Source: Nyssa sinensis (Eukaryota; Streptophyta; Magnoliopsida; Cornales; Nyssaceae). From it: a stretch of DNA of 64,000 nucleotides. Below are positions 48,651 through 61,285 of this stretch, piece by piece. Under the pieces are notes generated by a model. That model had not been told where the DNA came from, searched no databases, and saw only the letters and a program-made list of their open reading frames with translations. The stretch is from positions 4,002,501 through 4,066,500 of the forward strand of contig CM018032.1 in assembly GCA_008638375.1 (NCBI GenBank), in the 5' to 3' direction. The number at the start of each line of letters is the position of its first letter. The stretch's first letter is position 1. The position numbers and the translations under genes were made by a program.

Positions 48651-49375
48651 TGTAACAGCCACCTCCCGTAAAAAGGACAGTTAGGACCGTGTCATGAAAA
48701 CTAACTAGATAAAGCAAACTTTTATAGATACTTTGGGCACTATGTCAAGACATGACCTAAACTAAGGTTAAAAGAGTAACTCAACAGTCAGCCCTAACTC
48801 TAACTAAACCAATCCATGGGAGATCAGAATCAAACTTTACCATAAATCAACCTAACCTAACCTAGGTTAGTGAGATTAATGGGTTACGTAATCGACACAT
48901 CACTAACCAAAGGATGAAGCCAAATATTACATTAAAATATTAAGAATTATTAAATAAATAATTATGAGAAAATAGGAAAAATGCAAATAAAAAATAAAAG
49001 AAAAATATATGAACATTCTAAAACTTTATGTGACCTACATATAACACTGGGGACCCAAAAAGACACACTTAAGTGTGTATATAAATGTGAAAATACATGA
49101 GAAATCGATAAAGAGATATATGCATATATACACACAAAATGTATGTGAATATATATATAAAATATTCATGTGTGTGTGTGTGTGTATATATATATATGTA
49201 TATATATCTAAGGGAGGGGTAGGAATAAGGAACCGAAGGTGTGATGTGTGTGTGTGTAGCAAGTTGCATATGTGTGTGCTTGTGAGTGGTGGAGAAGTGA
49301 GGCAAGCCCAAACTTTTCAAGCACCTGATGAAGTGGTCGATAGAGTTGGGGCAGTTTGATATAAAGTATTGTTAG
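48651..49375 (+). mobile_element. Gypsy-type LTR piece (family shared with 54869)
   Basis: It begins TGTAACAGCCACCTCCCG. Its text parallels 54869-55330, including stretches like AACCTAACCTAGGTTAGTGA with ATTAAATAAATAATTATGAG, and GTGACCTACATATAACACTG against GTGACCTATATATAACATTG. It contains TG/TA microsatellites at about 49150-49207. The right boundary is uncertain. Confidence 0.5.
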
Positions 49376-50640
49376 GACATTGAGTCTATTGTCGTAATGG
49401 CTAATTCGTGTTGACAAAACTAATTTGTGTGTAACTGTAACTTAGTCCTGGGCTTAGGTTCTCTCAATCCTAATATCTCTCTCAAGAAAACTCAAAGCCT
49501 TATTGCCATGCACATCTTCCGGTCTTCTTATTCTTCATGAGGTATAAAGGACTTAGTGATGATTTGGATCTCACACATCATGTATTGCATATTTATATAT
49601 TTTTTGTATGTACGTGTGTTGTATATGGTATATGAAATATTTTCTCCTGGGTTTTATTAGAAAATTTAGTTTCAAGCTTTCATTAGGATTTAAAATATTT
49701 CATGTTCCAAGACACTGGACCTTTCTGTTGGTCGTTCGGACGAAGAGTCCTTCGTTCAAAGAAGCAATAGAATGCACTCGTTCAATAGTTGTTTGATTGT
49801 TGATCAAAACTCATTCCCATGAGTTTTCCAGTGTGTGCTCATTCGATGATTGTTCGATCAACTTTAAATGGTCGTTCCCACGAGAATTCCAGTAGCTATT
49901 TGAAACTCGGTCATTCAATATGTCGTTTTAACGAAGGCCATTACGTTTTGAACGAAATGGCGCTCGTTCGAAAGAACCGTGTGTCAAACATTTCCTTTTT
50001 AAGATTTGATGCACTTTTTTAACGAAATGGCCTTCGTTAAAACGAACCGTGTGTCAAACATTTCCTTTTTAAGATTTGATGCACTTTTTTTTTTTTATAT
50101 CCGTGAGCTTTAGTTAAAATAACTAGATTTCCATCTACGATGTAATTTTTTTGGTGTTCACATGATTTGTAAACCCACATAGATCCAAATCATGGCAAGG
50201 GCCAAAATCCATCTCTTCTACCATTATATACTCCGAGCTTGTGGTGACTCAAATGTTATGCGATCGAAAGAGTTCGAGGCCATGTGAAGTTCGTGGTAGT
50301 AGTGGAGTTTTCAACTGGAGAAGCACCATGTGGATTTAAGGTCGATCAGATTCGGAGAGAAGAACGAGGTTAGAGGGAATTAGCGTTTGGGTCATCAAAA
50401 GTCTGTAATTGATTGGAGCATCTCAGGTGGACTCTTCATCTGGGCTAGAGCCCCGAAGATTAAACTGTTTCTTCGTCACCAAATCGATTTGCGCTTGTCT
50501 ATTTCTTTTATAACCTTTTAATTTTTTGATTGATTAATGCATGAATGCTTTCGCTTAGATTGATAATATTAACATGCTAATTATCTTGTTAATTGATTGT
50601 ATGGATTGCATGCAAATTTTAATTGGTCATATTGGGGTTA
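49376..50640 (+). mobile_element. Possible copia-type LTR remnant
   Basis: It begins TGTTAGGACATTGAG and contains repeated CGTTCGAACGA-type palindromic phrases (CGTTCGGACGAAGAGTCC, TCGTTCGAAAG, CGTTAAAACGAACC) of the sort seen in some plant copia LTRs; similar phrases occur at 59750-59960. No boundaries or coding parts were defined. Confidence 0.25.
49951..50090. repeat. 70-bp tandem duplication
   Basis: Two 70-bp units (49951-50020 and 50021-50090) both begin AACGAAATGGC and end in the same 47 bases (starting GAACCGTGTGTCAAACATTT). The differences are confined to the CGTTCG / CGTTAA part. Confidence 0.95.
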
Positions 50641-51159
50641 AACTTGTGCCAGTCACTTACCATGTCAAAAAAAATATCCATAAATTAAAGAATCAAACTT
50701 GAAAATACTTTAGCTCAAAAAATCTAAAAAATGTGATATATGAAAACTATCGAATGAACCATGAAAAATGTCAAAATGCACTTAGTTGTAGTCGTAAAAC
50801 CCTAGAACGAGACTCTAATAATGGTGATCAACATTCACGACAACAAAATATACCAAAAGACAATCAAAACGAGATCAAAATCAATCAAAAATTCAATTTT
50901 TGTGATACATGCGCATAGGAGTAACAACTATCGCAAGTCAAAACAAGATGTTTGGTCGTTAAAAAAATATAACGATAACACATCAACAGTATTGGACCTA
51001 AACTCAAATAATTAAAAAAAACTAGAATTTTTTAGGTTACAATGTTTTGCCTTGAACTTTTGTAGATACTTATTCTCAAGAACCTAATAATAATTAACTC
51101 TAAAAAATTCAGGGGACAATTGCCCCACAGAGCCTTGTCCCTAATTAGAGTAATGCTAC
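50641..51159. other. Unclassified non-coding stretch
   Basis: No gene or element with definable ends was seen. Short open frames here lack family resemblance. Confidence 0.4.
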
Positions 51160-53585
51160 ATATTTCAAATTTGTATCTTTATATGTATTTGCAATATGAT
51201 ATGACAGCATATAATGCTTTTAAAAATCACATTATGTGAGTCTAAAAATATTATATGATGCCATTATTATTACTTAATTACTACTGCAATTATTATTATT
51301 ATTGATCATCTTTCCTAAAAGGTGGTCATTATAATATCTCACGTTTCTTATTGGGAAGGTAATATGACTAGTTAGTTAGGTATTGAGTATAACTTTTGTT
51401 AAAATAATCCAAAGGAGCATCTGAAAATGGATAGATGGGTTAGAAAGTTAGTGCATGAAAAGCACCAAGGAGTGAAACTTTATCCTCATTGTCCAGACCT
51501 CACGGACAAAGAACCAAAATCCGATTATAAAGCAACAAATTATATTCATCCACAAACCCCAGAATATATACACACACACACACACATTATATATAATATA
51601 TAGGCATTTCTGCATAGAGAACAGACCTTTCTATATAGTCATGTAACGTTCCTTGTATTGGTGTTTATATATTTATTAGAAGACATCTTTTGTTTTTTAT
51701 ATTTAAGAAAATTGATGTATGGTCCATTCCACACAAAGAATAAGGCATGATCTCTTAACAAAGATTATTTAAGAATGCAAACAACCCTATAAAGTGTGTC
51801 TATGGCGTCTTAATCTTAGTGGTATCTTAGTGGTTTGGCATGGGAAGCTATTCCTGTTTGTCGCATGGGAACTTCTACATCGAGTGACTATACCAGATCT
51901 AGAAATTTTAGTTGGGAATTAAATTATAGATAGAAAAATTTTAAGAGTTCACATGAAAATATTAAAAAAATAATTAAGGGAAAAGAGGACAAGTCTTATT
52001 TCATTAAAATATTCTAACAAAATTAAAGATAAAAAATGCAATATCCAAATTTTTAAAAGGCCATAACCTCCTTATATTTATATTTATATCTATATCTATA
52101 TCTATAACCATATAAAACATAGTTTTGTTTATTAAGTGCTCCAAGCACTTTGGTTTCTATATATTTATATCTATATTAATATTCATATAAACATAGTTTT
52201 GTTTATTAAAACCAAGCACTTTGATTTGTAGTAGCTGGTGAATTGTAAAAGAAGCATGTACCATTGGCCTCGTACAAAAAAAATTTAGAACAACGGCAAT
52301 AACAATAATCTTAATCCCATTTATAGTTAACTCATGTATAATTAATATTCAATAAGTTAATAATCTCTAATAATTAATAAATTTTTAAGGAACCGACTTG
52401 CTTTTATGATGGATAATTAACAATTCTATTACTTTATAATTAATATTTTTTAAAAAAAAATTAATAATATTAATTATTAGAGAGATAAAATAATTATATA
52501 TATATTCTATTTACAATATGTTTTGATAATTATATTTATAAATTCTATTTAAATTTAAGTTAAATGTATTATAAGTGAGAAAAATTATGGCATGAGTAAG
52601 CGTAGAAGCATAACTTCTTTAATTCAAAAGAATATTATGAATTTTTATATCCCCTAAGTTGAATATTATATATATTTTTTTTTATAAAATATCAAAATGT
52701 CGTAAAAAAGTTGAATATGATGTCTCTTTTGTGTCGAAATTTACATACATGTATAAAAAAAAAATTATTAATAAAAATATAAGAAAACTTATAATTAATA
52801 AATTTTTCATCTCTCAAATTTATTAATTATAAGAGAGTTGACTTATACTAGGAATCATTTTGGCTGTTTCTTCCATAATTAATTAACATTGCTTCCAACC
52901 CCTCAACCACTAAAATTCTCATTTTCTTTCTTTTTGAATTAAAAAATTAATACTGTAAGTGGGATAATTCATGCCCTTGTTTTTTTATTTTTTTTAAAGA
53001 CACTTTATTAGAAGATCCCAGAAAGAACATCATAGAGGAAGGTAAAGATTGTACCTATATTTAAGTTACTTATTGATCTGACAAACATAGGAAGGTAAAG
53101 ATTGTACCTATATTTTTAAGTCACTTATTGAACTGACAAACATGCTCATGTCCTTGTGCTGTTTGCTTAAAGGAAGGCATATAGGATGCCTATTAACACA
53201 TAGGTATTCTGCATCCATGCCACTTTTCTCTGGTTAGGGTGGATGGATGTAATCAAAACCCACCTATAGGCAAGCACTTTACGATGCACATAATTTTCAC
53301 ACACACACACACATATATATATAATTTTATTATATATAGCATCATTCAACCTCTTATTGCACATTGTGTATGTTTTCTTTTTCTTTTCTAATTATTTTCT
53401 TCAAATATTTGGCATAATCAAAGATATTATTATATAGAAATCAATTTATCAATTAACTAGAGTTACTGTAATAATGTGATCATGTGACTACTTATAATAA
53501 TCAATTTGTCAATTAATCAACCGAATTATTCTTATAATGTGATTATGTCTCTAATTCTTTGTATTTGTTAAAGCTAATTAGCATG
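51160..53585. repeat. Segmental duplication, copy B
   Basis: This matches copy A (43495-47525) in order and orientation. Examples are GTTTCTTATTGGGAAGGTAA (51346 region against 43671 region) and ATTGGCCTCGTACAAAA (about 52263 against 44954). It carries a MITE family B insertion (52325-52844) and a roughly 58-bp tandem duplication (about 53037-53145) that copy A lacks. Confidence 0.85.
52325..52844. mobile_element. MITE family B, copy 2 (about 520 bp)
   Basis: Its ends AGTTAACTCATGTATAATTA and TAATTATAAGAGAGTTGACT are inverted repeats matching those of 42408-42950. Duplication copy A preserves the empty site (about 45020: CCAATTACTAGGAATCATTT), where this copy has CCCATTTAT, the element, then ATACTAGGAATCATTT. 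That confirms insertion and limits any target duplication to about 2-4 bp. Confidence 0.75.
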
Positions 53586-53636
53586 GGAAGAAGTTTGTAA
53601 TAAAGTGCAGCCAAAGACCTAGCCCAAAGAGTTACG

Positions 53637-53848
53637 CTGCGCTTGGATAGTAATTCAAATATAATTTTTTGAAAAATATTTTTAAAAATTTTGTAATTAA
53701 TTTTTTAAAAATTGAAAAAATATATTTGGATATGATAATTTAAATTTTAAAAAATAAAAAATATTTAAAATGAATAATTTGTCAAACGTGTATCCTATGT
53801 TTTAAAATTAAAAATCGATTTTTAAAAATATAAACAAACGAAGTCTTA
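53637..53848 (+). mobile_element. Three-copy MITE family, copy 3
   Basis: It starts GCGCTTGGATAGTAATTCAA and ends AAACAAACGAAGTC. It matches 1218-1425 in the same orientation and 11930-12132 inverted. Confidence 0.6.
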
Positions 53849-54868
53849 GAAATTCGATTACTATAACTAACAATTAAAAAAGAGAGCCGCCCAAAGAAGA
53901 GAAGCCAAGTTCTGTGGCTCAAAACTCAAGGGTAATCCTCTAGAACTAACCCAATACTAATCTTGAAATAAGAAATTGAATTAAGATTTAATCAATAGGA
54001 AAAAATATTAAAAAGTCCTTAAAATAAGTATTTTAATCCAAAAATATATATAAATTTATTATTTATTTATTTAGAAGGCCTAAAAAAAATTTCACTTCAA
54101 AAAATGTTATGATTTTTTTGAATTTAAGATTTTATTTTATATAATTTTTAGTATTTTTTTCTAAAATATATCTTGAATATTATTTTAATTTAATCAGTAA
54201 TATTTTTTAACGGTGTTAAGACCTTAAATTTAAAATTATAAAAATTTAATATTAATCGATAATAATTTTAATAAATAACTAAATTTATTCATTAAAGGAA
54301 CTTACAAATTAGACAAGAGGTCTAACCTAAAAAAAAAAGACATTTAAAAAACTTTAAACAAATATAAAAAAAAATCAAAAAAAAAATTATAAAAGTGTCA
54401 TTGAGATGACAAATTAAAATTAAGACAAAAATAACGTGGGACAAAAACTTAAATTAAAAGGGTAAATTTATTTTTTATTTTTCAAAAAATATTAAAAGAT
54501 GAGGAGAGTTGCCCCGTAAGGCTATGAAACCTCGGTCCTGCAACTGCTGCTAATAGTAACCAAGCAAAGCAAAGCTAAGGGAGGATTTAGTAAAAGACTT
54601 CGAATGGGTTTGAATCAGGGGTGAATATGGGCTCATTGGTCCATGTAACCTAAAATGTTGCAGCTCGATCTTGGAAAGGTTAGAGCTTGTAGCTAGGCAA
54701 AGAATTACTGGCCCAGCTGGTTTTTTTAAGTGGGCTTGGTTTTAAAGAAAATCGCAACCAGCTTGGTCGAGCCCAATTAATTTTTTTTTCCAACTCCTTT
54801 TTTTTTTGGTTAATTGATATAAGAACTGTTATGAAGATATGGCTGTAATGGTCCCAGGACACGACAAT
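53849..54868. other. AT-rich stretch, no gene seen
   Basis: The sequence is non-coding and AT-rich. The open frame at 54680-54922 on the minus strand has no recognisable features and crosses into the next LTR. Confidence 0.4.
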
Positions 54869-56100
54869 TGTAACACCCACACCATGGATTAAGCTTAGAA
54901 TAATAAAATAATGTGTCAGCAAGCAATAAAAGGAACTTTTCTAAATTCCTTTCACACATTATCAAGTCATCAAACTAACTAGGATTAGAAAGTAATCAAC
55001 TTATCAGTCAAAACTAGCGCTAACTAAACTACTGTCTATGTAAGGTTAAATGTCAAACCCAATCTAACCTGAGTTAATAAAACTAATGGATAATGTGATC
55101 AATATATCACCAACTTAAGGTAGAAGATATAATACATCAAATATTATAATTATTAAATAAATTAAATATTTAATAATTAGAAAAGTAAAAGAAAAATGTA
55201 AATAAATACATAAAAATATAAAATATATATATATATATATATATTAGTTACCCTAAAAATTATTTGTGACCTATATATAACATTGAGAGCCCAAATACAC
55301 GTACTAAAGCGTGTAAGTGTGTGAAAACAATTATAGAATAATTAGGAAATTAGGAAAATTTAAGATAAAAATAAAATAAAATTATTTTAGGCTTCCTTGT
55401 GTACCCAGCACCTGACAAAGAGGGTTGGCACACCTACCAAGGTGTAATAGTGTGTGTATTTGTGTATGTATATATATATATATATATAATACAAAAAAAA
55501 AATAGAGAAAAAAAAAAGAATTTTGAGGGGCAAGCTACAGCAGGGCATGTGGACAGCCCACCATGCAGCTACAGCATATGTAGAGCCGCAGCTAACACAC
55601 CGCGGCCACCCCCATCAACCAACCACGAGAGGTTCCTTCACTTTGAAGGAAACTTTTCCCTATATATACACTAGCCACTCAACTATCATTGGGCTACCGA
55701 AATTAAAGAGGAAAAAAGAGAGTTTTGCGTGGAGAAACAAGCTCAAGGAACGTTGGACAAAGGAAAAGGAGAGAGAGAGAGAGAGAATTCTAGGAAACTC
55801 AACTCAATAAGGTTAGAAACCATTTTCCTTCTTTCATTTCCATTTTTGTACATAAATTATGAATGCTAGGTAAGTTTTTAGAAGCTTTAGGCTCCTGTTG
55901 TTGCGCCCCTGATCTGCAAGGTTGGACTCTGTGGTCATTGGACCCCGAAAAAGTAGGTAATAGAAGTAACCATCCTAGTCAAGTACATAAAATACAAGCT
56001 ATTTTTTTTAATTCATATAGTTCCTTTAATTTGTTTCGGTTCAATTCCCTAATTAGACTTGTTCAAGTTTCGTTACGGGATTAAATGAAATTGATTGCAT
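54869..56100 (+). mobile_element. Gypsy-type LTR piece, right end uncertain
   Basis: It begins TGTAACACCCACACCATGG, and its first 450 bp parallel 48651-49100. It then has (TA)n runs (55222-55244 and about 55470-55488), a TATA-like CCCTATATATACACTAGCC (about 55658-55676), and a GA-rich leader with (GA)n at about 55771-55787, which together look like an LTR promoter and transcribed region. Small open frames here have no family match. Confidence 0.45.
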
Positions 56101-56218
56101 TCAAAGATACTATGCTAATCGTCCAACAATAGGGTACAATATGATCACGTCTAGAGCTGACTCTACGGTCCAATATATATACATCCCATATACATGAATG
56201 TCTAAGAAGGGTACAGGC

Positions 56219-58506
56219 TGTTATACCCCAAAAATCCGACAGGATCCGGACTATACTCTGTAATGTTAATAGCTCAACTACAGTAAACCATGGTAGGATT
56301 AGTTATTAAAAAATATAAAATTAATCCAAACCATTAAAAATAACATAGGCTTGGAAAAATAGTTAAATCAGTCAACCGAGTGTTGGATAAATAAATAGGA
56401 CTGAAATGAATCATTAATTATGAAAATAAAATAAATAAACTATAAGACACTAACGGACTCAAAATCAATAAATAAATAATTATGATCTTGAGAATTTGAG
56501 GATTATATCAGAGTAGCGTAGCGGAAGAATGAGATCTAGGCGAATGATTCTTTAGGAAAAGATTATGCCAAAATTAAATTTGTGGACTATCGAATGACTT
56601 AGATGATGAAATGCTCGAGTAATTTTTATGACGATAGCGTGTTTAGTCACTACATTTAATAATCCTTGGGAAAAAAAAAACTATGCTATGATTAAATTGG
56701 TGATTCCAAGGTAATTAAACTGATCAAATGCATAGTAATTTTTGGGGAGGAAAACGACTTTAGGTCAGCCAACTCTGGTATTGATCATTATAATTATGAA
56801 TGCCAAAATGATTAATTGACAGAATCGGAGATGATTGAATAATCTTAGCGAATGATTCTAATCATTCGAGGATGACTGTTAAAGTTGATCTAATATGGAA
56901 TGGATTAAATGTCGAATCTTGGTGATAGTATATATTTTGTGGATTGTCAACTAGCCTTATTATGAAATTTTCTGGATCTGGTTTGATACTGGTGATTGAG
57001 AACATCAAAATGATTATTTTGTGGACTCAAATGTGATTGATTGATCTTAGTGGTTGATTTCTAACTATTTAAGGATGATCATCAAATTTGATCTTGGTCA
57101 TGGCATGTATTTGGTGGATACATCAATTTGGGGACACAATAACTATAGGTCAGGTAACTTTGACATTGATCATTATGATTATGGATATCATAAGGGTTAT
57201 TTGGGAACTCAAATCTGATTGAATAATAGGAGTAGATGATTCTTAATCATCTGAGAGTGATTCCCAACTTTGAGGTAACATAGATCTACTATCAAATTTT
57301 GGGGACAACCTATATTTAGTATATTGTAAATCAAGACTTCTGGGGGATATTCTAAATCTTATCTGAACTTGTAAGATTTGAGGTTATAGACTCATGATAC
57401 TTGGAGACATGTTAGTATGCTGCTAGAGGTCAAATTGTGTGATAGTATATTTTGTGGTTGACAATCGAACTTATTATGGATTTTCTGGATCTGATTTGAC
57501 ACTTGTAAGATTGGAGATTTTCGACAAGTGTTGATTGGAGTTATGTCAGTAGACGTGATTAAGGTTAAACTTTATGATACATTACTGAATCATTAGATTC
57601 GAAAGTCTTCGTAATAGATGATGCATTTGTGATTCTAAGGAATCTAAGGGTTAAGGATCAACTGATTTGAGGTTGTAAATATTGGAGATTCATTAGTGTC
57701 ATAGAGTGATTATTGAGCACCGATCTTTGGGGACATGATTGTAGTTGATGTTCTTTGGGTGATTAGGATGATCAGATAATCAATACTTTTTGGGAGACAG
57801 AAGTAGGCCTATAAGTACAACTGCTGAACCGTAGACTGAAGATCAACCTCAAACTGGAAATTATCAGACCATTTGTGAAGGGAGATAAACATATATTCAG
57901 GTGAGTAACTCGGACTCCTGACTTGGTGTATATTTTCTGTATACTATACTGTTTTATATGCTGAACTATTTTACACACTATACTGTTTTAATGCATATGT
58001 TTTAATGCATACTCTTTACACTGCATTACATATGGCATGATCCTATCCTGCTTCTTGATTTCTCCTGTTCTGATTTTGTTGGAGTCTGTTGTTCTAACTT
58101 CTCTACGCTATTGGAGTCTGATTCGTGTTTATCTTGTTATGTTGAGTCTTGGGCCCATTACGGGATTTAGTATATCAGTGGATGGATGGCTGGCTCTGTG
58201 GGACGCCCAGAACTCAGCATCCGCTCTATCCTATTTGATCTATTCCCCTCTAATACCGACCCCAACCGGTAGTGTGCTGCGGGGACGCAGGTCCTCCATG
58301 TGTGAGGGTGGGTGACTGATAGATTATCTTGTGCGGCATCCCACATCGCCCGGGGAAGGTTCAGGCACATTGGTTAATATATCGTTGTTTGATTGGTACT
58401 CAGTATTGATCCATCCTGCTTGATTCTATTTTGACCTGATCTGTTCTTTTTGAGCTGCATTTGTTCTACTTAAGTTGCATTGTTCTATCTGAGCTGCATT
58501 TGAACA

Positions 58507-58540
<34 letters not shown>

Positions 58541-59128
58541 TTGGTTTTGAAACCCATGGCAGGAACCTATGTTACTCACTGAGCTTGTTTAAGCTCATTC
58601 CATTTATTTAACATTTTTCAGGAAATAACTCCATTGGACTAGAAGGTATAGGGAGACGATACTAGTAGGCCGTGAGGCATTTCAAGTACGGATTTGATGG
58701 CAACAAAACGTGGAAACTTGGGTTCTGATGGATTGACTCTAGCTATTCAGGTGAGTGTGATGATATAGTTGACTTTATTCATGTACAATAGATATGTAGG
58801 GACATGGCTCATGGTAATGGTACTCTGGAGAAATTTGATATGCTCTGTGTTATATATTTGTTATAGATGTGCTCTGTGGTTAGAATTATATATGTCTGAT
58901 TATAGACTTGCTCTGTGGTACATACTTATGTGGTATATAGTTGAGTTGCATTCCCGAGATAAAAAGGTTTTAAATTTCGTTGTTCTGACCCTACATTTGG
59001 AGTGCAATTCATTGTACGGTTCAAAAGATTGCCTTTAGTTGGTCGCATTGTCGGTAGAGAGACCGACAAGGCGGCTAACTGGCATCACATCTTTAGCATC
59101 TGCGTAGGGTGGGGTGCGGGATGTGACA
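56219..59128 (+). mobile_element. Probable solo gypsy LTR, about 2.9 kb
   Basis: It starts TGTTATACCCCAAAAATCCG and ends GGTGCGGGATGTGACA, the TG...CA ends and near-inverted termini of plant gypsy LTRs. The interior includes a conserved-looking block near 58150-58370 (GGACGCCCAGAACTCAGC, ATCCCACATCGCCCGGGG), a (TA)n run at 58510-58537, and TACTCACTGAGCTTG (about 58573-58587), common in such LTRs. No polyprotein adjoins either end. I could not find a clear 5-bp target duplication. Confidence 0.6.
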
Positions 59129-59130
59129 CA

Positions 59131-59640
59131 AGTACCCTTAATAAATGCAACTGAATAAATACATGAAAGTAACTAAGTACTATAGTGACTTCAGTTCATC
59201 CCATACTGCTCCTAGATATATCTTCCATCAAGTCAATACATGTCATTCCCATGAACAATAGGGGTGATTCATAATACTTAGTAAGGTTTTCCAAAACACA
59301 CAAGCAAGTAGTATGCCAAAAACTAATGCAAGTCCAAAGAGGACATACCCTATAGTCCAGTATGCATCACAAACGCACCACATCATCATATCCCAAACAC
59401 AGCATAAGCATAAGTATCAAAAGGGCATCACAGCACTACATATGTTTTGACAATAATGGTCAAGTAGTTGATAAGTGGAGGTCAGACACATGACATAAGT
59501 AAAAACACATTATTTCACGAAGCACCTCTATTTTTTGTTCAAAGTCACAAGAACAATGTATACATTTACAGCTAAACAACCATTCACAAGTGTTATAATA
59601 TTACAAACAGGCAGTATATAATCTATTAATAATCATAAGG
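59131..59640 (-). mobile_element. Antisense LTR fragment related to 18025-21964
   Basis: The reverse complement contains CCTTACTAAGTATTATGAAT, ATTCATGGGAATGACA-like text and further phrases parallel to 21240-21780 of the long LTR. The solo LTR 56219-59128 ends beside it, so it may have been the insertion target. Confidence 0.5.
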
Positions 59641-59689
59641 GAATGTCACATGAGTGTCAAGGGAAATAGACCCAAGGTTTGAAGAAAGA

Positions 59690-60670
59690 AAATATTTTAA
59701 TTTAAATTAAGTCAACTTTCATAGTAAGATATTTGTTTGATTGAGCATTTTGAATGAGCCTTGGCGTCGTTCGAATAACCAGGACAGTAAGGTTACGCTA
59801 AGTCACTTGCGAGATATTATGGGATTAGTCCTAACGACCAAACCAAAGACTTCACATTGAGGCTTTGTGGGACCTCTTAGAATGCTTGGTCGAATGACCA
59901 AAGCAATAAGTTGTAAATTGAACTCATGTTAAAGTTTGTTCGAATGAACAAGGGCCTCGTTCAAATGACCAGTTGGGATTTTATGCGAATTTCTCAATTC
60001 TATTTAGGAAACTACTTCCTTTTTACTTATATATAGCCTTTGATATGATTTTGAAAGAACTTTTTGCTGCTACAACTTGTTGCATACTTCTAATACCAAA
60101 AGGTTTTCAATTATATTAACAAGATCACATTAATCAAAGGTCAATTGATCTAAGAACCCTACCATACTTTTTACAACATCTTTGGAGTACAAACTTGTGA
60201 ATTTCAAGTTGTGTGGATTAGTAGAGTTTAAGGTTGCTTGGAGATTTACAATTGTGAAGCAGAGATATACATGAAGAGTGTTTTAGGATTCAAGTTAAAG
60301 AAGATTCAGATCAAGAGCAAGGCTTGAGGAACGAAGTCATTGTGCCTACGGAGTCTATAATCACCAAATTTATTCTAATAGATTGTGTGCATCTAGGTAA
60401 GTGCCCCAGATTTTTTAAAGTAGATACAATTGATCTATGTCAATTTTCTCATCAACAAAAATTGGTGTGTCATCTCTCTACTCTTTATTATTATTGTTTT
60501 AGTATTATTACTATCATATGTTGATGCATGCCATCGATTGTTGGTTGCACACACGAGAACACAACTCTCACTTAATTGAAGTGAAAATCTTAATCATCAT
60601 AAGCAAAGTAAAATTGGTCGAGAACATTTTTATTTTGTCACATAGACCGATTCATCCCCTTCTAGATCCA
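59690..60670 (+). mobile_element. Possible copia 5' LTR remnant
   Basis: CGTTCGAATAACCAGGACAG, CGTTCAAATGACCAGTTGGG, a TATA-containing ACTTATATATAGCC (about 60027-60040) and the end text ACCGATTCATCCCCTTCTAG (about 60648-60667) resemble copia LTRs that end 'ATTCACCCCCCTCTAG'. It precedes the RNase H fragment in the same orientation, but its text does not match the 3' LTR at 61286, so they may belong to different elements. Confidence 0.35.
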
Positions 60671-60699
60671 TCTCATTCTGTCTAGATACATATAGGGCC

Positions 60700-61262
60700 T
60701 CTTCACTTAAGAACATCCTTAAGTACTTGAGAAGGACTAAGAACTTATTCCTGATTTATGTAGGAGAAGAGCTTAGAGTTGATGGTTATACAGATTCAGA
60801 CTTTCAGTTTGACGTGGATAACAAAAAATCCACATCAAGGTATGTGATTACCTTAAATGGGGGTGTTGGGGGTGTTGTTAGTTGGAAGATTTGTAAGCAA
60901 GACATGATAGCGGATTCCATTAAAGATTCTAAATACATTGCAGGTTCAAAAATAGCAAATGAGACCATTTGGACGAGAAAGTTCATAAATAAACTTGGAG
61001 TTGTTCCTACCATGGAATCACCAATATCCTTTTACTGTGATAATAATGGGGCAATAGCTTAAGCCAAGGAACCAAGGTCTCATCATAAGTCTAAACATAT
61101 TCAGCATCATTTCCACATGATTAGAGAAATTATTAGAAGATGTGATGTCATAATATAGAAGATAGCATCGACAGAAAATATTGTAGATTCACTCATTAAG
61201 GCCGCAACACAACAATATTTAGATTGTCATCTTGAGAAGATGGGTATGAGATACATGATCAT
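60700..61262 (+). pseudogene. Ty1/copia RNase H fragment
   Basis: The reading KYLRRTKNLFLIYVGEELRV, then GYTDSDFQFDVDNKKSTSRY, VVSWKICKQDMIADSIKDSK, YIAGSKIANETIWTRKFINK and SPISFYCDNNGAIA is the C-terminal RNase H of a copia polyprotein. After a stop at 61060 it continues AKEPRSHHKSKHIQHHFHMI and TENIVDSLIKA. The catalytic TDSD motif is retained. Upstream gag, protease, integrase and RT are missing, so only the 3' end of the element remains here. Confidence 0.88.
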
Positions 61263-61274
61263 TGGCTTTAGTAC

Positions 61275-61285
61275 AAGTGGGAGAT
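61275..61285 (+). other. Polypurine tract of the copia element
   Basis: AAGTGGGAGAT lies directly before TGTTAGTATTATGCCC. This is the standard copia arrangement of polypurine tract and 3' LTR. Confidence 0.75.

Noticed and set aside
55863..56084. 73-codon ORF with a cysteine-rich start (GSCCCAPDLQ)
   Set aside because: It has no family resemblance, no supporting splice or promoter context of its own, and lies in an LTR-like transcribed leader region.
58339..58349. ATCCCACATCG, a match to the plant snRNA upstream sequence element, with an AT-rich element downstream
   Set aside because: It lies inside a gypsy LTR where CCCACATCG phrases are common, and no snRNA sequence follows.
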